NCBI RefSeq assembly: GCF_003403075.1
Contig: NZ_CP031557.1
Span: 2,914,001 to 2,978,000, forward strand
Source of the DNA: Flavobacterium psychrotrophum
Lineage (GTDB): Bacteria; Bacteroidota; Bacteroidia; Flavobacteriales; Flavobacteriaceae
Reading direction: 5' to 3'
Length of the DNA stretch: 64,000 nt
The notes beneath the pieces were generated by a model. That model was given only the letters and a program-made list of their open reading frames with translations. It was not told where the DNA came from and searched no databases. Shown piece by piece: positions 45,775 through 56,100 of this stretch (its first letter is position 1; each line of letters begins with the position of its first letter). The translations under genes were made by a program, and so were the position numbers.

Positions 45775-47511
45775 TTAGCTGTTTAAATATTCTTCTAAAG
45801 TTGGTATTAAATAACTTTTATCAATGTTGTCAAAACTCCATTTTCGCATAGCAAAATTAGATAAATGTTTGTGTCGCTTTTCAATTGATGTTATTTTCCA
45901 AGTATAATTAACTTCGGTTGATTCCGCAAATTCTCTTATTTCAGCTTGTTGATTCAATAATGGGTTTGAATTATATGATGCAATCTTTTCACTAAAAGGC
46001 CTATTACCAATAGATGAATTATGTGAACCCGAGATTAACATTAGATTCCCTAAAGAATTTAAATGTAGATTGACGAATTCTTCAGAATATGAAGAGTTTT
46101 CATCTACCTCATATCCGCTCTTTATATGGTCTCCATTAGTAGGGGTTTGTGGGGAAATATGCTCTATTTGCTCATTTTCTAATGAAAACTTTCTGATATT
46201 ATAACCTTTATTTTGAATTGAAGATTCGTATTCCCATAATAAGTAATGCAATATGCTATTTCCATAAATAGCTCCATTTAAATAATGTTTTGTTTGTATA
46301 TCTCCCCAATACCAAGATTCATTCAATTTATTCTTGATATCGTTTATTAAATCTAATAGGTTACCATCAAATTTAAGCAATATACTATTTAACCTTTCTT
46401 GAATATTCGCTCGACTGTTAATTAATTTCGTTCTAAAGGTTACTATTTCAAGGACGTTAAATAAAGTATTCATTCTTCTATCATCTGAGCCAAAAGATTT
46501 GTATCCTTTAATGATAAATGGATATATAAATGCTGGAATTTTTAAGGACTTAAGTTTCTCAGCATATAATATTTGGGTTCTTTCAAACTTTTTAAGATTA
46601 GAAAAGGTTGTATGAAGTTCGTTAATGTAAGTTTTAATCCACTCAACCTTATTATTAGATTGCTTGAACAAATGCTTTACATCATTTAAACTTCTATAAT
46701 TGTAACCATTCACATAGGCGTTATTGTGATAAAGCAATACGCTGTCTTCATTTAATTTAAGGTCATTTATTAAAAGATATATTGACTTGAAAATATTAGA
46801 AATATTTTCAATATTAGATTCAATTTCCTCTGGCTCACTGTAAACATACATTTGATACATAAAATAAGATTTTATCTTTTCCATGTTTGTCAAATCTTTG
46901 CCTCTATTATTTTCCAATTCAAACATTAATGCTGAATCCTTCTTGCCATCAAGTTCAATAACTGTTAATTCAGTCCCCTGTATTTTCTCAAGGATTTTTA
47001 AAATTATATCTGTAGATAATTTGTCAAGTTCTTCACTAAAGAAATCTTTAGCAGATTTAATTCTTATTTGTGATTGTGAATGCATTTCAAAATTATCATT
47101 GTTATCTATAATGATTGCATCATAACAAGCTCTGTCATATTCAACTGGGCGTAATTTTATATTGCCTTCATTTTTCAAATAAATATGCTTTAATAAGACT
47201 GGGTCAAATTCTTGAATTAAGTCCACACTACGCTTTCCAAGTACATTTATAATTGAACGTATAAATATTGTAAGAGTAGTGATTCTCTGTTGTCCATCTA
47301 TTATTTCGTATTTTACATCCTTTTTTATGGTTTCTAAGAGGATATTACCATAGAAATAATTGTTTTGTCCTTCAATTTGTTCTAAAAGGTCATTCAAAAA
47401 AGTTCTCCATTCAGATTTATCCCAAGAGTATGCCCTTTGATAAACAGGTATTACAAAATGCTTTTGAGAACTGTCAAATAGGCCTAATGTTGTTTTATTG
47501 TAAAAATGCAT
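45775..47511 (-). CDS. GmrSD-like DUF262/DUF1524 protein (type IV restriction-like)
   Basis: A 578-residue protein with DUF262 (ParB-like fold) motifs IPVYQRAYSW (21-30) and DGQQRITT (72-79), and a C-terminal DUF1524 region with an HNH-like EHISPQ near residue 449 and a GNLMLISGSHNSSIGN near 490. GmrSD fusions cut DNA with modified cytosines in an NTP-dependent way. It lies upstream of the methylase gene in the same direction, and could be an independent type IV enzyme or a part of the same defence operon. Confidence 0.85.
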   Translation of the reverse strand: MHFYNKTTLGLFDSSQKHFVIPVYQRAYSWDKSEWRTFLNDLLEQIEGQNNYFYGNILLETIKKDVKYEIIDGQQRITTLTIFIRSIINVLGKRSVDLIQEFDPVLLKHIYLKNEGNIKLRPVEYDRACYDAIIIDNNDNFEMHSQSQIRIKSAKDFFSEELDKLSTDIILKILEKIQGTELTVIELDGKKDSALMFELENNRGKDLTNMEKIKSYFMYQMYVYSEPEEIESNIENISNIFKSIYLLINDLKLNEDSVLLYHNNAYVNGYNYRSLNDVKHLFKQSNNKVEWIKTYINELHTTFSNLKKFERTQILYAEKLKSLKIPAFIYPFIIKGYKSFGSDDRRMNTLFNVLEIVTFRTKLINSRANIQERLNSILLKFDGNLLDLINDIKNKLNESWYWGDIQTKHYLNGAIYGNSILHYLLWEYESSIQNKGYNIRKFSLENEQIEHISPQTPTNGDHIKSGYEVDENSSYSEEFVNLHLNSLGNLMLISGSHNSSIGNRPFSEKIASYNSNPLLNQQAEIREFAESTEVNYTWKITSIEKRHKHLSNFAMRKWSFDNIDKSYLIPTLEEYLNS

Positions 47512-47579
47512 TTAGTGATTGATTTGTAAGGTTATTGAGGAAGGAAATTAAGAAAAAACAATTCACTTATGTGATTTTT

Positions 47580-48575
47580 TTAGCCTCTTTTTTCTATTTC
47601 TTTTTTAAGTTCCTCAATTAGTTGTTGTTCAGTTGGTAGGTAAAGTTTATACTCGCTTGCAATGATGGTTTTATTATCTTCCGGTAAAGAAATTTTTACT
47701 ACTGCATTGTTTTTTTCGGCACACAGTAGAATCCCTATTGTAGATTTCTCAAAATCCTGTTTTTCATATCGGTCATAGTAATTGACATACATTTGTAATT
47801 GCCCGACATCTTGGTGGGTAAGCTTGTGTGTTTTTATCTCGATGATTACAAAACATTGCAATAGGCGGTTATAGAAAACAAGGTCTATGAAAAACTCATC
47901 TCCTTCGATGTGAAGCCTCTTCTGCCGAGCAACAAATGCAAAGCCATTTCCAAGTTCAAGTAGAAAATCGTGTAGATGAGTTATAATAGCCTGCTCTAAA
48001 TCTTTCTCGTAATACGATGCTTCCCTGTGCAATCCTAAAAATTCAAGATACATTGGGTCTTTTATTATTTCCTTCGCATCTGAAGGATGTTTTTCGTTAC
48101 GCGCTACTGCTAATACACTTTCCTTATCGTTGCTTAAAAGTAAACGCTCCCAAAGACTGCTATGTATCTGCCTTTCTAACTGGCGTGTGGTCCAATTGTT
48201 TTTAATTGCTTCTGCTATATAAAATTCTCTTTTATCTTCGTTATCAAGACGTAAAAGCATTTTATAATGTGTCCAGCCCAATTGCGAACGCACTGCGTTC
48301 GCAATTGGAAAAGTTCTGTAAAATTGTCGAAAGAGTTCTATCTGCCTTTTAGAAAAACCACTCCCAAATTCCGGTTCTAATTCCTCTGATATTAATTTCG
48401 TGAGATAATTACCATAATCTGCACGGTCTTTTCCCTGTTGTTCTTCTTCAAAAATACGTCTGCCAATCTGCCAATACATTAGTGTGCGCTCGTGGTCTAC
48501 CGCACGTATGGCCTTTTCCTTAGAGGAAACGATGATAGCTTTAATATCTTGTATTAAGGATTGGTCTAAAATCAT
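47580..48575 (-). CDS. DUF1016/YhcG-family PD-(D/E)xK nuclease
   Basis: A 331-residue protein with an N-terminal DUF1016_N helical domain (about 1-170; YGNYLTKLISEELEPEFG; SQLGWTHYKMLLRL) and a C-terminal nuclease core with FFIDLVFYN followed by VIIEIKTHKL (the D and ExK of the fold, about residues 225-250). The family is widespread near restriction systems and on mobile elements; its exact substrate is not settled. I start at ATG 48575; the frame extends 25 residues upstream, but the longer start has a poorer N-terminus. Confidence 0.85.
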   Translation of the reverse strand: MILDQSLIQDIKAIIVSSKEKAIRAVDHERTLMYWQIGRRIFEEEQQGKDRADYGNYLTKLISEELEPEFGSGFSKRQIELFRQFYRTFPIANAVRSQLGWTHYKMLLRLDNEDKREFYIAEAIKNNWTTRQLERQIHSSLWERLLLSNDKESVLAVARNEKHPSDAKEIIKDPMYLEFLGLHREASYYEKDLEQAIITHLHDFLLELGNGFAFVARQKRLHIEGDEFFIDLVFYNRLLQCFVIIEIKTHKLTHQDVGQLQMYVNYYDRYEKQDFEKSTIGILLCAEKNNAVVKISLPEDNKTIIASEYKLYLPTEQQLIEELKKEIEKRG

Positions 48576-48653
48576 GTGATAATTATAAGAGTGTAAATTT
48601 ACAAAAGTATTAGATGATGATTGCTGACAAGGGTTAAAAGCTCTATTCAATTC

Positions 48654-49214
48654 TTATTTATCTTTTTCTGAATCTGAAAAATTATAGGCTTTGTCCATCA
48701 TAGTCTTTGTGGCTTTTCCATTATGTTTATACATGTAGCTCCAGGCTTGCTTGATTTTCTCATTCTCCAAGTGCTGTTTTTGAACTTCTTTCATACTTTG
48801 TGTGTAATCTAATCCCCAACTGTATGCAAATTTTAAAGCAAATAGCGCTACTGCCAATAAAAACCAACGTCCAAAAACTATTTTATAGAAAAGCTTAGCA
48901 TCCTGTTCCGGGAAAAGCAATATCTGAAGTTTCCTGGTAACGCTCTTAGGCTCCCTGCCAATCATGTATTTAATATCCAAAAATCCTTTTTCCAATGCAC
49001 TTTTTACTGGGGCGGTATCTATACTTATTGGAACATCACTTTTAGCTAATTGCTGCTCATTAAATACATCAAGTTTTTTTCCAAGATTATCTATAGCGAT
49101 AATCAGTTCGCCGATATTTTGATTCGTCGTTTTTTGTTCAACCGTAAATTCTTCAAGTACTAATTGTAGTGTATCTTTATCAAGTCTATTTTTTCCATTC
49201 GTTTCCATAGTCAT
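48654..49214 (-). CDS. Mobilization-cassette membrane protein, unknown
   Basis: A 186-residue protein with a soluble N-terminal half (helical, LQLVLEEFTVEQKTTNQNIG), one membrane segment near residues 117-134 (WFLLAVALFALKFAYSW) and a charged C-terminal helix. It lies 10 bp after the relaxase gene. Similar small single-span proteins follow relaxase genes on Bacteroidota elements; a link between relaxosome and membrane is inferred from position only. Confidence 0.65.
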   Translation of the reverse strand: MTMETNGKNRLDKDTLQLVLEEFTVEQKTTNQNIGELIIAIDNLGKKLDVFNEQQLAKSDVPISIDTAPVKSALEKGFLDIKYMIGREPKSVTRKLQILLFPEQDAKLFYKIVFGRWFLLAVALFALKFAYSWGLDYTQSMKEVQKQHLENEKIKQAWSYMYKHNGKATKTMMDKAYNFSDSEKDK

Positions 49215-49224
49215 TCATCATTTG

Positions 49225-50229
49225 TTAGTGTCTCATACCTGGCTTCCTTTTCTTTTTAGGTTGTCGGATTAGTTCAGGATCTCTATAATCTGAAGTATAT
49301 TCAGGAGTCAATAGTTGCCCTAAAAGCCCTGTGATTTGTTTTTCAACCGATTCAAAAGAAGTTTCGTGGTTAAACTGCTGACTTTTCGCTGATTTAAAGT
49401 TATTGGTACGGGTGGCGCTATCATCTAAACGTTCATTCTTTTGGCTCGCCCGTTTCGCGTCAAGCTGCTGCTGTAAGCTTAATATCCTTTCAATCTTGGT
49501 CAGAGAAAAACCAACCTCACTACCTTTAAACTTTACTTTTTTATCATCCACAAAGGATATACCTCTTCCTTTTAAAATTTTATATCCTAAACCTTTCATC
49601 TGCTTTTCAAAGGCCGGGTAGCTACTGGTTTGTTTTAAAGTTTGCTGTATATCCGCTTTCAGTTTTTCTTTCCGGCTGTCGTGTCTGGGCAGTTGCCTGT
49701 CCGTTGCTGATAGGAATTTCCTAGGGCTTAATACTTGCTGCAAGCCGCATTGCTTTTCAAGCTTCCGGCAGAGTTCTGCCATCCGCTTATAACTGTTGCT
49801 GTCTGTAGCTACCTTTCCATCAAAGCCTACCCGGTTGGCAGCAACATGGATATGCTGCTCTTTGGTATCCTTGTGTAGTACGCAGATGTATTGATGGTCG
49901 GCTACGCCAAACGCTTTAGCACAAGCCCTGCCCATGTCGGTTAGTTGCGCCTTGGTCAATTGTTCTCCCGGTGCCAACCGTAAAGACAAATGCAGCATTG
50001 TTTTTTCAATACGGCTACTTAGCTTGCTTACATCTTTGAACTGCTCGGTGAGTTCATATTTGTTGCCAAAGCATTTGTTGTATTCCAGTACCTCCGCACG
50101 CTCGCTGTGCTGCAAATGGTCGCTTGCAGCAAGCGCTAATTTCTTTTCTTCAGATAGTTCTTTTTTATCTTCCAGTACATAACTGAGCAGGTGATAAATT
50201 GAAGCCCCTATGGACACATGCCCAATCAT
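49225..50229 (-). CDS. Relaxase (MobA/MobP-type mobilization nuclease)
   Basis: A 334-residue relaxase: HLSLRLAPGEQL near residues 80-91 and the metal-binding three-His region HIHVAANRVGF (H126, H128, N132). It nicks the origin of transfer and stays linked to the strand during conjugation driven by a helper plasmid or element. Its start overlaps the mobC stop by 4 bp (ATGA). The length is typical of the short relaxases on Bacteroidota mobilizable elements. Confidence 0.92.
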   Translation of the reverse strand: MIGHVSIGASIYHLLSYVLEDKKELSEEKKLALAASDHLQHSERAEVLEYNKCFGNKYELTEQFKDVSKLSSRIEKTMLHLSLRLAPGEQLTKAQLTDMGRACAKAFGVADHQYICVLHKDTKEQHIHVAANRVGFDGKVATDSNSYKRMAELCRKLEKQCGLQQVLSPRKFLSATDRQLPRHDSRKEKLKADIQQTLKQTSSYPAFEKQMKGLGYKILKGRGISFVDDKKVKFKGSEVGFSLTKIERILSLQQQLDAKRASQKNERLDDSATRTNNFKSAKSQQFNHETSFESVEKQITGLLGQLLTPEYTSDYRDPELIRQPKKKRKPGMRH

Positions 50230-50609
50230 AAGAGGTAGTTTTTTATTTGCTGGGCAAGCTCTTTCACTTGGCCGGACTGTACTTTGAGTTCTGCCCGTTC
50301 CAACGGGTTAAGCTCGTCATTGCTGTTGCGTTTTTTTGCAATCTGGTTCAGGTTTGCAGCCATGTGGTTTAGCGTTGCGGTAAAGCTTAAAACTTCTTTT
50401 GGCAAGGCTTTATTCCTGAAATTAATTTTTGAAGTCAGCCCAAGTTCACGCAGGTATTCTGATATGGTAAGTTTTGCTTTTCTTGCTTTGGCTTCAATAG
50501 CCTTACGCTCAAAGAGTGTACACTTGATTGCCATTACCTGGTTCCTTTTAATCTCTTTGGGAGGCCTGCCGCCTTTATTCTTATTGTTGTCATTCACTCC
50601 TTCCATCAT
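50226..50609 (-). CDS. MobC-like relaxosome accessory protein
   Basis: A 127-residue basic protein: a lysine/arginine-rich tail (NKGGRPPKEIKRNQ), a ribbon-helix-helix-like segment (MAIKCTLFERKAIEAKA) and a MobC helix (LNHMAANLNQIAKKRN). It would bind near the origin of transfer and assist the relaxase encoded directly downstream. Confidence 0.9.
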   Translation of the reverse strand: MMEGVNDNNKNKGGRPPKEIKRNQVMAIKCTLFERKAIEAKARKAKLTISEYLRELGLTSKINFRNKALPKEVLSFTATLNHMAANLNQIAKKRNSNDELNPLERAELKVQSGQVKELAQQIKNYLL

Positions 50610-50630
50610 CTTTAACCATTACAATTTTTT

Positions 50631-50717
50631 GAATGCGGTAGCATGAAAAAAATCCCTCAACGAATGCGATAGCATGAGTTGAGCCAGCGTTTTGGTTTTA
50701 CCAAAACATAGCTGGCT
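50631..50717. other. Candidate origin of transfer (oriT)
   Basis: Between primase and mobC genes lies a cluster of repeats: two direct copies of GAATGCG..AGCATGA (50631-50647 and 50663-50678), an inverted CTCAAC/GTTGAG pair (50657-50662, 50679-50684) and a strong hairpin GCCAGCGTTTTGGT / ACCAAAACATAGCTGGC (50684-50717). Position upstream of mobC-relaxase and this structure fit an oriT; no nic site is identified. Confidence 0.5.
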
Positions 50718-50729
50718 ACCACTCAGACG

Positions 50730-51665
50730 TCATATAGACCTTCCATGCTTTTTAACTGGTTTAATTGTTTCAGGCTGCTTTAGCCAGTCGTTCAAATCCT
50801 TATGATTTTTGTATAGTATACTTTGGTCTGTAAACTTTTCAGGGTTCCTTTCCAAAGCTTCTTTAGTGAGTTTCATACCTGCCTCATCCCTGTCAAGGTA
50901 GAGGTTAACACGTTCATGCTTCTCCATAAGCTCCCAGGACTTTTGAAAAAAGGCAAGGGAGTTTAATACTATAAAATTTGGTGGCGGTTCAGCTGCTTTT
51001 TGGGTTATCGCTTTATATGACAGAAAGTCGAAAAAGCCTTCAAAGACATTTAGGGATTTTGACCCGACATCTATGAAGCTTACGGCCTTTGGCGAACTGC
51101 TACCTTTAAAATATTCGCTCCTTAGTTCATACCCTCCTGTATCATTTTTAAATCCGATAGCAGTCTGCTTTTTACCGTACAACGTAAAGTCAACTTCATG
51201 GCAATATTGCCTGGCAACCTCCAATGGGATATTCCGTTTTTCCAAATAGTTCATCAAGCGACTATCCGAAATAACCCTGCTATCTGTAACCAATATTTTG
51301 GCCTCACTATCCTTCTTTTTTTCACCGGCAGAAATGCTATTGGAACTATTCGATAGCTTCGGTTTCTCCTGCTGTTGAAAAAGAAAGGTTTCGGCATTAC
51401 CAGTCGATAACTTTTGCAGTAGTTCACTTGTGGTACAACGGAAGTATTCCTTTCCAAAATCGATCAGGTCACCGCCCTTGCCCATCCCGTGGTCGTACCA
51501 AACATTTAGCTTCCGGTTGACTTTAAAAGAAGCGGTCTGTTCGTTTCGTAAAGGGGATTGATACCAATAATCTGCGTTTCTGATTTTTGACGGTTCATAT
51601 CCGAGCGAAGCGAGGAAATCCACAAGGTCAATCTGTTTTGCTGTGGCACAGGTTAGCTTATCCAT
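50730..51665 (-). CDS. Toprim-domain primase-like protein
   Basis: A 311-residue protein of the mobile-element primase type. The N-terminal part resembles the CHC2 fold (WYQSPLRNEQTASFKVN; GMGKGGDLIDFG) but lacks the zinc cysteines. The C-terminal Toprim core has VFEGFFDFLSY with its Glu near residue 210 and the DxD-like LYLDRDEAG near 256. It probably helps element DNA replication after transfer. Confidence 0.85.
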   Translation of the reverse strand: MDKLTCATAKQIDLVDFLASLGYEPSKIRNADYWYQSPLRNEQTASFKVNRKLNVWYDHGMGKGGDLIDFGKEYFRCTTSELLQKLSTGNAETFLFQQQEKPKLSNSSNSISAGEKKKDSEAKILVTDSRVISDSRLMNYLEKRNIPLEVARQYCHEVDFTLYGKKQTAIGFKNDTGGYELRSEYFKGSSSPKAVSFIDVGSKSLNVFEGFFDFLSYKAITQKAAEPPPNFIVLNSLAFFQKSWELMEKHERVNLYLDRDEAGMKLTKEALERNPEKFTDQSILYKNHKDLNDWLKQPETIKPVKKHGRSI

Positions 51666-51687
51666 AGCTTATAAGATTAACTTTAAC

Positions 51688-51960
51688 TTATTCGCCAGTG
51701 CCGTCCATTAGCTTCAGTATATCCTCATAACGGTAGTACAGTAAGCCACCAATTTTGCTAAACGGCAATGTGCCATTGATACGTAAATTTTGCAATGTAC
51801 CTGCTGAGATGCCTAACAGCTTTCGTACTTCAAAGCTTTTAAGCCAGTTGCGTTGTTCTTCGCCACGCTTGCGTGGGAATGCCTGAAATTTGCGGATTTC
51901 TTCCAATAAATCTTTTTTGAATCGTTCAAGGTCGTCCCTTGTAATTAGCTCTACATTCAT
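51688..51960 (-). CDS. Excisionase-like helix-turn-helix protein
   Basis: A 90-residue protein with a MerR-like winged HTH at about 40-85 (WLKSFEVRKLLGISAGTLQN; IGGLLYYRYEDI). Such proteins serve as excision or replication factors on Bacteroidota elements and often sit upstream of the primase gene, as here (22 bp gap). Confidence 0.85.
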   Translation of the reverse strand: MNVELITRDDLERFKKDLLEEIRKFQAFPRKRGEEQRNWLKSFEVRKLLGISAGTLQNLRINGTLPFSKIGGLLYYRYEDILKLMDGTGE

Positions 51961-52375
51961 CTTCCTTCATTTTTACATTAAACAAAACCTTTTGCAGGCC
52001 GTAAAACAAATGATAAGTTTACAGCCGTTTTGATTACAAAGTAAAGGAGGGAACACTATAAAAAGATGACCATTGTGAGAGTTTGGTCAGGTTTCAATTG
52101 GTTTTGGAGCGATTTGAAGTCTTGCCTTTTTTCCGGCCGTACCAAGATTTGCTATAAAATAGTTTAGCAAAATGATATTTGATAACTAAATTGTGCTCAT
52201 TCTTGATCTTATCTATAATCAAGGAAACCACTAATTTGTAACAGAAGTTGAAAAGAAGAGGGGACAGAGGAATCGAATGTCTTCCTTAAAGGGCGTAAGT
52301 TGAAAGTCCTGTAACTAAAAAAATATTGATTATATGGATTCTCCGACCACTCCCCACAAGAAGTATCAACATCAA
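51961..52375. other. Non-coding stretch between mobilization genes and the second restriction system
   Basis: About 415 bp with no supported gene. It should contain the promoter of the HTH-primase genes. Sequence is AT-rich with scattered short purine tracts (for example near 52252-52270), but I see no clear hairpin, repeat array or RNA gene. It may hold the replication origin or a cargo insertion junction. Confidence 0.3.
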
Positions 52376-53101
52376 CTATTTTTGAAAAGTAAAATCAAAA
52401 AGCATATGGTGTATTTTAAATTCTGTGCTTAGACGTAAGTGTAGGCTGTCAAAAGTAAATGGATTTTCTTCTATTGAATTATCCTTCGTACTAATTAAAT
52501 CGCCCTCGGGAGAAATCAAAAATTTATCACTTAACTTTTTCAGAATTGCAGTTTTTATGTTATAGCCGTCGCCATCTATAATAAAGCCAATCATTCCGCC
52601 AAAGGTTAGATTTTGAGCATACTTCCCATTGAAATAGCGTAAAACTCCACCATCAAAGATATTTTCATCATTAGCGTCTTTCTTATAGGTATTGTAATAA
52701 ACATACTTATCTACCAAATCTTTACTACCATCTAAATTTTTGCATTCAAAATAGAAATCTTGATTTTTCCAATATGTATTATGAATGGTAATATCATAAT
52801 TACCTTCTACATCCTCATCATTTGTTTCTTCTCCCTTTACAGAAAAATTAAAACCAAACTCTCTGTTTGCTTTCAATTTCAGGCGTACAAATTTTGCTAT
52901 TTCCCTTTCAGTTCTTGGATATTGCTTTTTCTTTTCTTCTTCTATTTTAGACTTTAATTCAACACTATCATAGTTGTTATAGAAATCAAGCAAATAATAA
53001 AACACCCATTTTTTCCAAAACTCATCATCTAAGGTCTTTAGTTGGCGAGTATCGAATGGTAATGGTGCTGGCTTCTTAATCCTAATGTATTCCCTCTCCA
53101 T
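52376..53101 (-). CDS. Probable PD-(D/E)xK endonuclease partner of the adjacent methylase
   Basis: A 241-residue soluble protein. A helical N-terminus (to about 95) precedes a core with NYDITIHN (D103) and, 15 residues on, DFYFECKNL (E119-C-K121), which fits a PD-(D/E)xK nuclease active site. Its start overlaps the end of the large methylase gene by 20 bp, so the two are co-translated. It is probably the cutting subunit of a two-gene restriction system. The assignment rests on the motif and the context; I do not recognise the family. Confidence 0.68.
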   Translation of the reverse strand: MEREYIRIKKPAPLPFDTRQLKTLDDEFWKKWVFYYLLDFYNNYDSVELKSKIEEEKKKQYPRTEREIAKFVRLKLKANREFGFNFSVKGEETNDEDVEGNYDITIHNTYWKNQDFYFECKNLDGSKDLVDKYVYYNTYKKDANDENIFDGGVLRYFNGKYAQNLTFGGMIGFIIDGDGYNIKTAILKKLSDKFLISPEGDLISTKDNSIEENPFTFDSLHLRLSTEFKIHHMLFDFTFQK

Positions 53102-56100
53102 TCACATTAGGTATTAATCGTTTTAAAATATCCTGCCCATCTTCAAAGGCTTTCGTTTCTGTCCAGTTTTTGTTTATATCTTCTTTAATAATGAAGACAC
53201 AATCTTTCCCGAAAATCTTTTCCTGACTTGCTAAAAAGTTTGCATTTGGGTTTTCCTCAAAAATTTCATTAAGCAAATATTTCTTTGCTTTAGTAGCAAT
53301 AGGACTGTTGGGGTTATTATTAAAGGATATTTTTACAACTATTAAATTGAAATCTGTAGTGGTTTCTTCGATGGTTATTAAACTTTCAAAATAAAATCCT
53401 ACTAATTCTTTTAAAGTATTCTTATATCCATCTAAAGCATTTCTCTTTCTTCCAATTCTTGATTTTGGAAGAAAATAATCGTTAACTCTCTGCTTGTCCC
53501 AATAAGATAATTCATACAAACCGTATATCAGCTCATTTAATTCTTGTTCTTTTTCAGCATAATGATAAGTGCCATTTAACAACTCTTGACTTATAGCTGA
53601 TATTCGAGAAACTTTTTCTTCGTTTAATAACCTTGGAATAGGTATGTTACAAAAATCAGATTTATCAATTTTTGAATGAAAGTCAAATATCCTCTTTCTT
53701 AGAACAAGATTTATATAATAGTTTACAACTCGTGAGTTTAATATTGCCGTAAATAAATAATAAAGGTCTGGGTTAGTTAACTTAATAACGTGAACATCAA
53801 AGTTGAAATATATTTTTTCATTTGTATATACTGCCTTCAAATTCTGACCAATTCTGCCCCATAAAATTCGGTCTCCCTGATAAATATCTTCGTTATATCC
53901 TTTACGTCTAAAATTTGAAATATCATTAGCGTAAGAATTAATCCCTTCTATAACAAAATTATCAATATTTTTTGAAGTTATGAGGGGTGTCGGAAAATCT
54001 TCGCTTTTTAAAGGTTGACTATACTTGTTACAATAATTTTCAAGATATTGCTTTTTATTAGAATTGTAAGTTTCTCTTGTTATCCCAAATTCTTTAATAA
54101 TTACATCTACACCAGCTAACTGCAAACCAGTATGAATGAATAGTGTATTGTTTTCACGCTTTTTTATGAAATTAACAATAGCGGTACTGCTTTCATCGAC
54201 TGAGTTTATTAGTTCCAAATCAAATTGATTTCCCACTAAGTAATCTCTTAATCGAACTTTATTGTCAACTAATTCTTTTTGGTTTATTTCAATTATTTTA
54301 TCCTCTTGGATTATTAGTAATTCAAAAGGTTTTTCAGAGAACAGACCTAAATCTACAGGATGGTAATCGATGTTTTCATCTTGATTACTATTTGTAAAAA
54401 TCACTGCTATGACGCTTTCTTTTGCTTTTTCAAATAAAATCTTTTTAACTCTTGAGAGTTCATAAACTTTTTCAATCCCGTAATTAGCATAAAAATAATT
54501 TTGGAAAGGTTCAGAATAATAAAAATTAGAACTGTTTGAAACAAAACCAAACCTAGTATTTTGATTGCTCCAGTCTTTAATTTTTAAAAAGAAACATTGT
54601 GAAATTTGTGCATCACTTACAATATTCTTCGCAAGAGTTTTGTTGCCATCTGACAATGAAACTTGGTAAGAATTTAAAAATGATATTTCATTTTTAAACT
54701 CAGAAGTATTCGGGATTTCAAAGAATGGCGGATTTCCGACTATGTACGAGAATACCTTTTCTTCAAAAGGTATTTCTGAAGAATTAAGGGTGTTAGCGTG
54801 TTTAATATTCTGAAAAAAGGAATACTCTGAAAATAGGTTAATCTTCTTATTGTCCTTTAATTCTTTAGCAATAAACTCTTTTATTTCTTCCGGATTAATC
54901 CCAATAAAAATCTGTAAGGAAAGAGAAAATAACGTAAATCGTTGTGCCGTTAATTCTTTTTCTATTCCAAATATATTTTCAGACAAAAGCTGTGTCCGGT
55001 ATTTTATCTTTTCAATACTGTCTTGTGGTTCTAATTTTAGCTTTTGTGCAATTTCTAAAAGTCTTTGATACCCTGTAATCAAAAACATTCCTGACCCACT
55101 TGAAGGGTCTAAAATTGAACCTATTTTATCATCGTTTATTACATCATCTACAATTAGCTGAGCTAGTTTTTTTGGAGTATAATAAATGCCATTTTCTTTC
55201 TGCTTTTCAGACAAAAAGACCTCATAGATATAACTTATAAATTCAACCGGTAAAACGTCAAATCTGAAATCAAATAGTCTTAACTGCCCCGTGCTTACAT
55301 TGTGGTTAAAAGACTTGGCGATAATGTTACAGACTTCACTTGTTAGATACTTTTCGTCAATTTTTGGAGTATCAAAAAGTGAATTGTTGAATATTTCGTG
55401 TATAATACTATACAAATCATTGATGTCTTTTTTAGCGTTATTTTCTAATAATTTCTCATAGTTAAGAGTAGTATCATTAAAATAGTGACTAAAAAAATAT
55501 GAGTTGATAATATGGTTATCCTCTAAATACTTTATATATAACGTTCTGTCAATCAGAGCTTGAACTACTTCATTCCTAATATTTTCATCAGATATGGATT
55601 GTAATAATAACTGATTTAATTGCTCCTTTAAAGCTTTTAATGTAGAAACTAATTCTTTATCAATTCCTTTATATTTCGCCTTATTGATAAAAGAACGATA
55701 ATTTAACCAAAACACTCCGCTATCAAACTGCCAGTGTTTTATTTTATCTATGGTGTCTAAATCCTTTTTTGTAGTTGAAAAAACCTCTAAAACACTTTCT
55801 TTATTTGAAAATTTAGGCGAGTATTTTGCGTAGAACATTACTACCTCCGCAGCTTCATTAGGAAAATAGAAAATTATATCTGCATCGTTCTTATTCCAAA
55901 CATATTTTCTAAACTGTTCAAGTTCTGTTGTTTCTAACCAAGAAGTAACAATATAAAAAGAGGTATTGGTATTATTCGGACTTTTATAAAAAAAAACCGA
56001 ATTTTCAAGTTTTTGAGATAAAGTAGCTTCTTTCTCAATATCAATAGATTTTGGCTTCAAATCAACGTTGAAGTCAAAACCTAAATTAGAAAAAAACTCT

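Noticed and set aside
41080..47511. A classical type I restriction system
   Set aside because: No HsdS-like protein with paired target domains and no HsdR chain are present; the methylase is MmeI-like and single-subunit.
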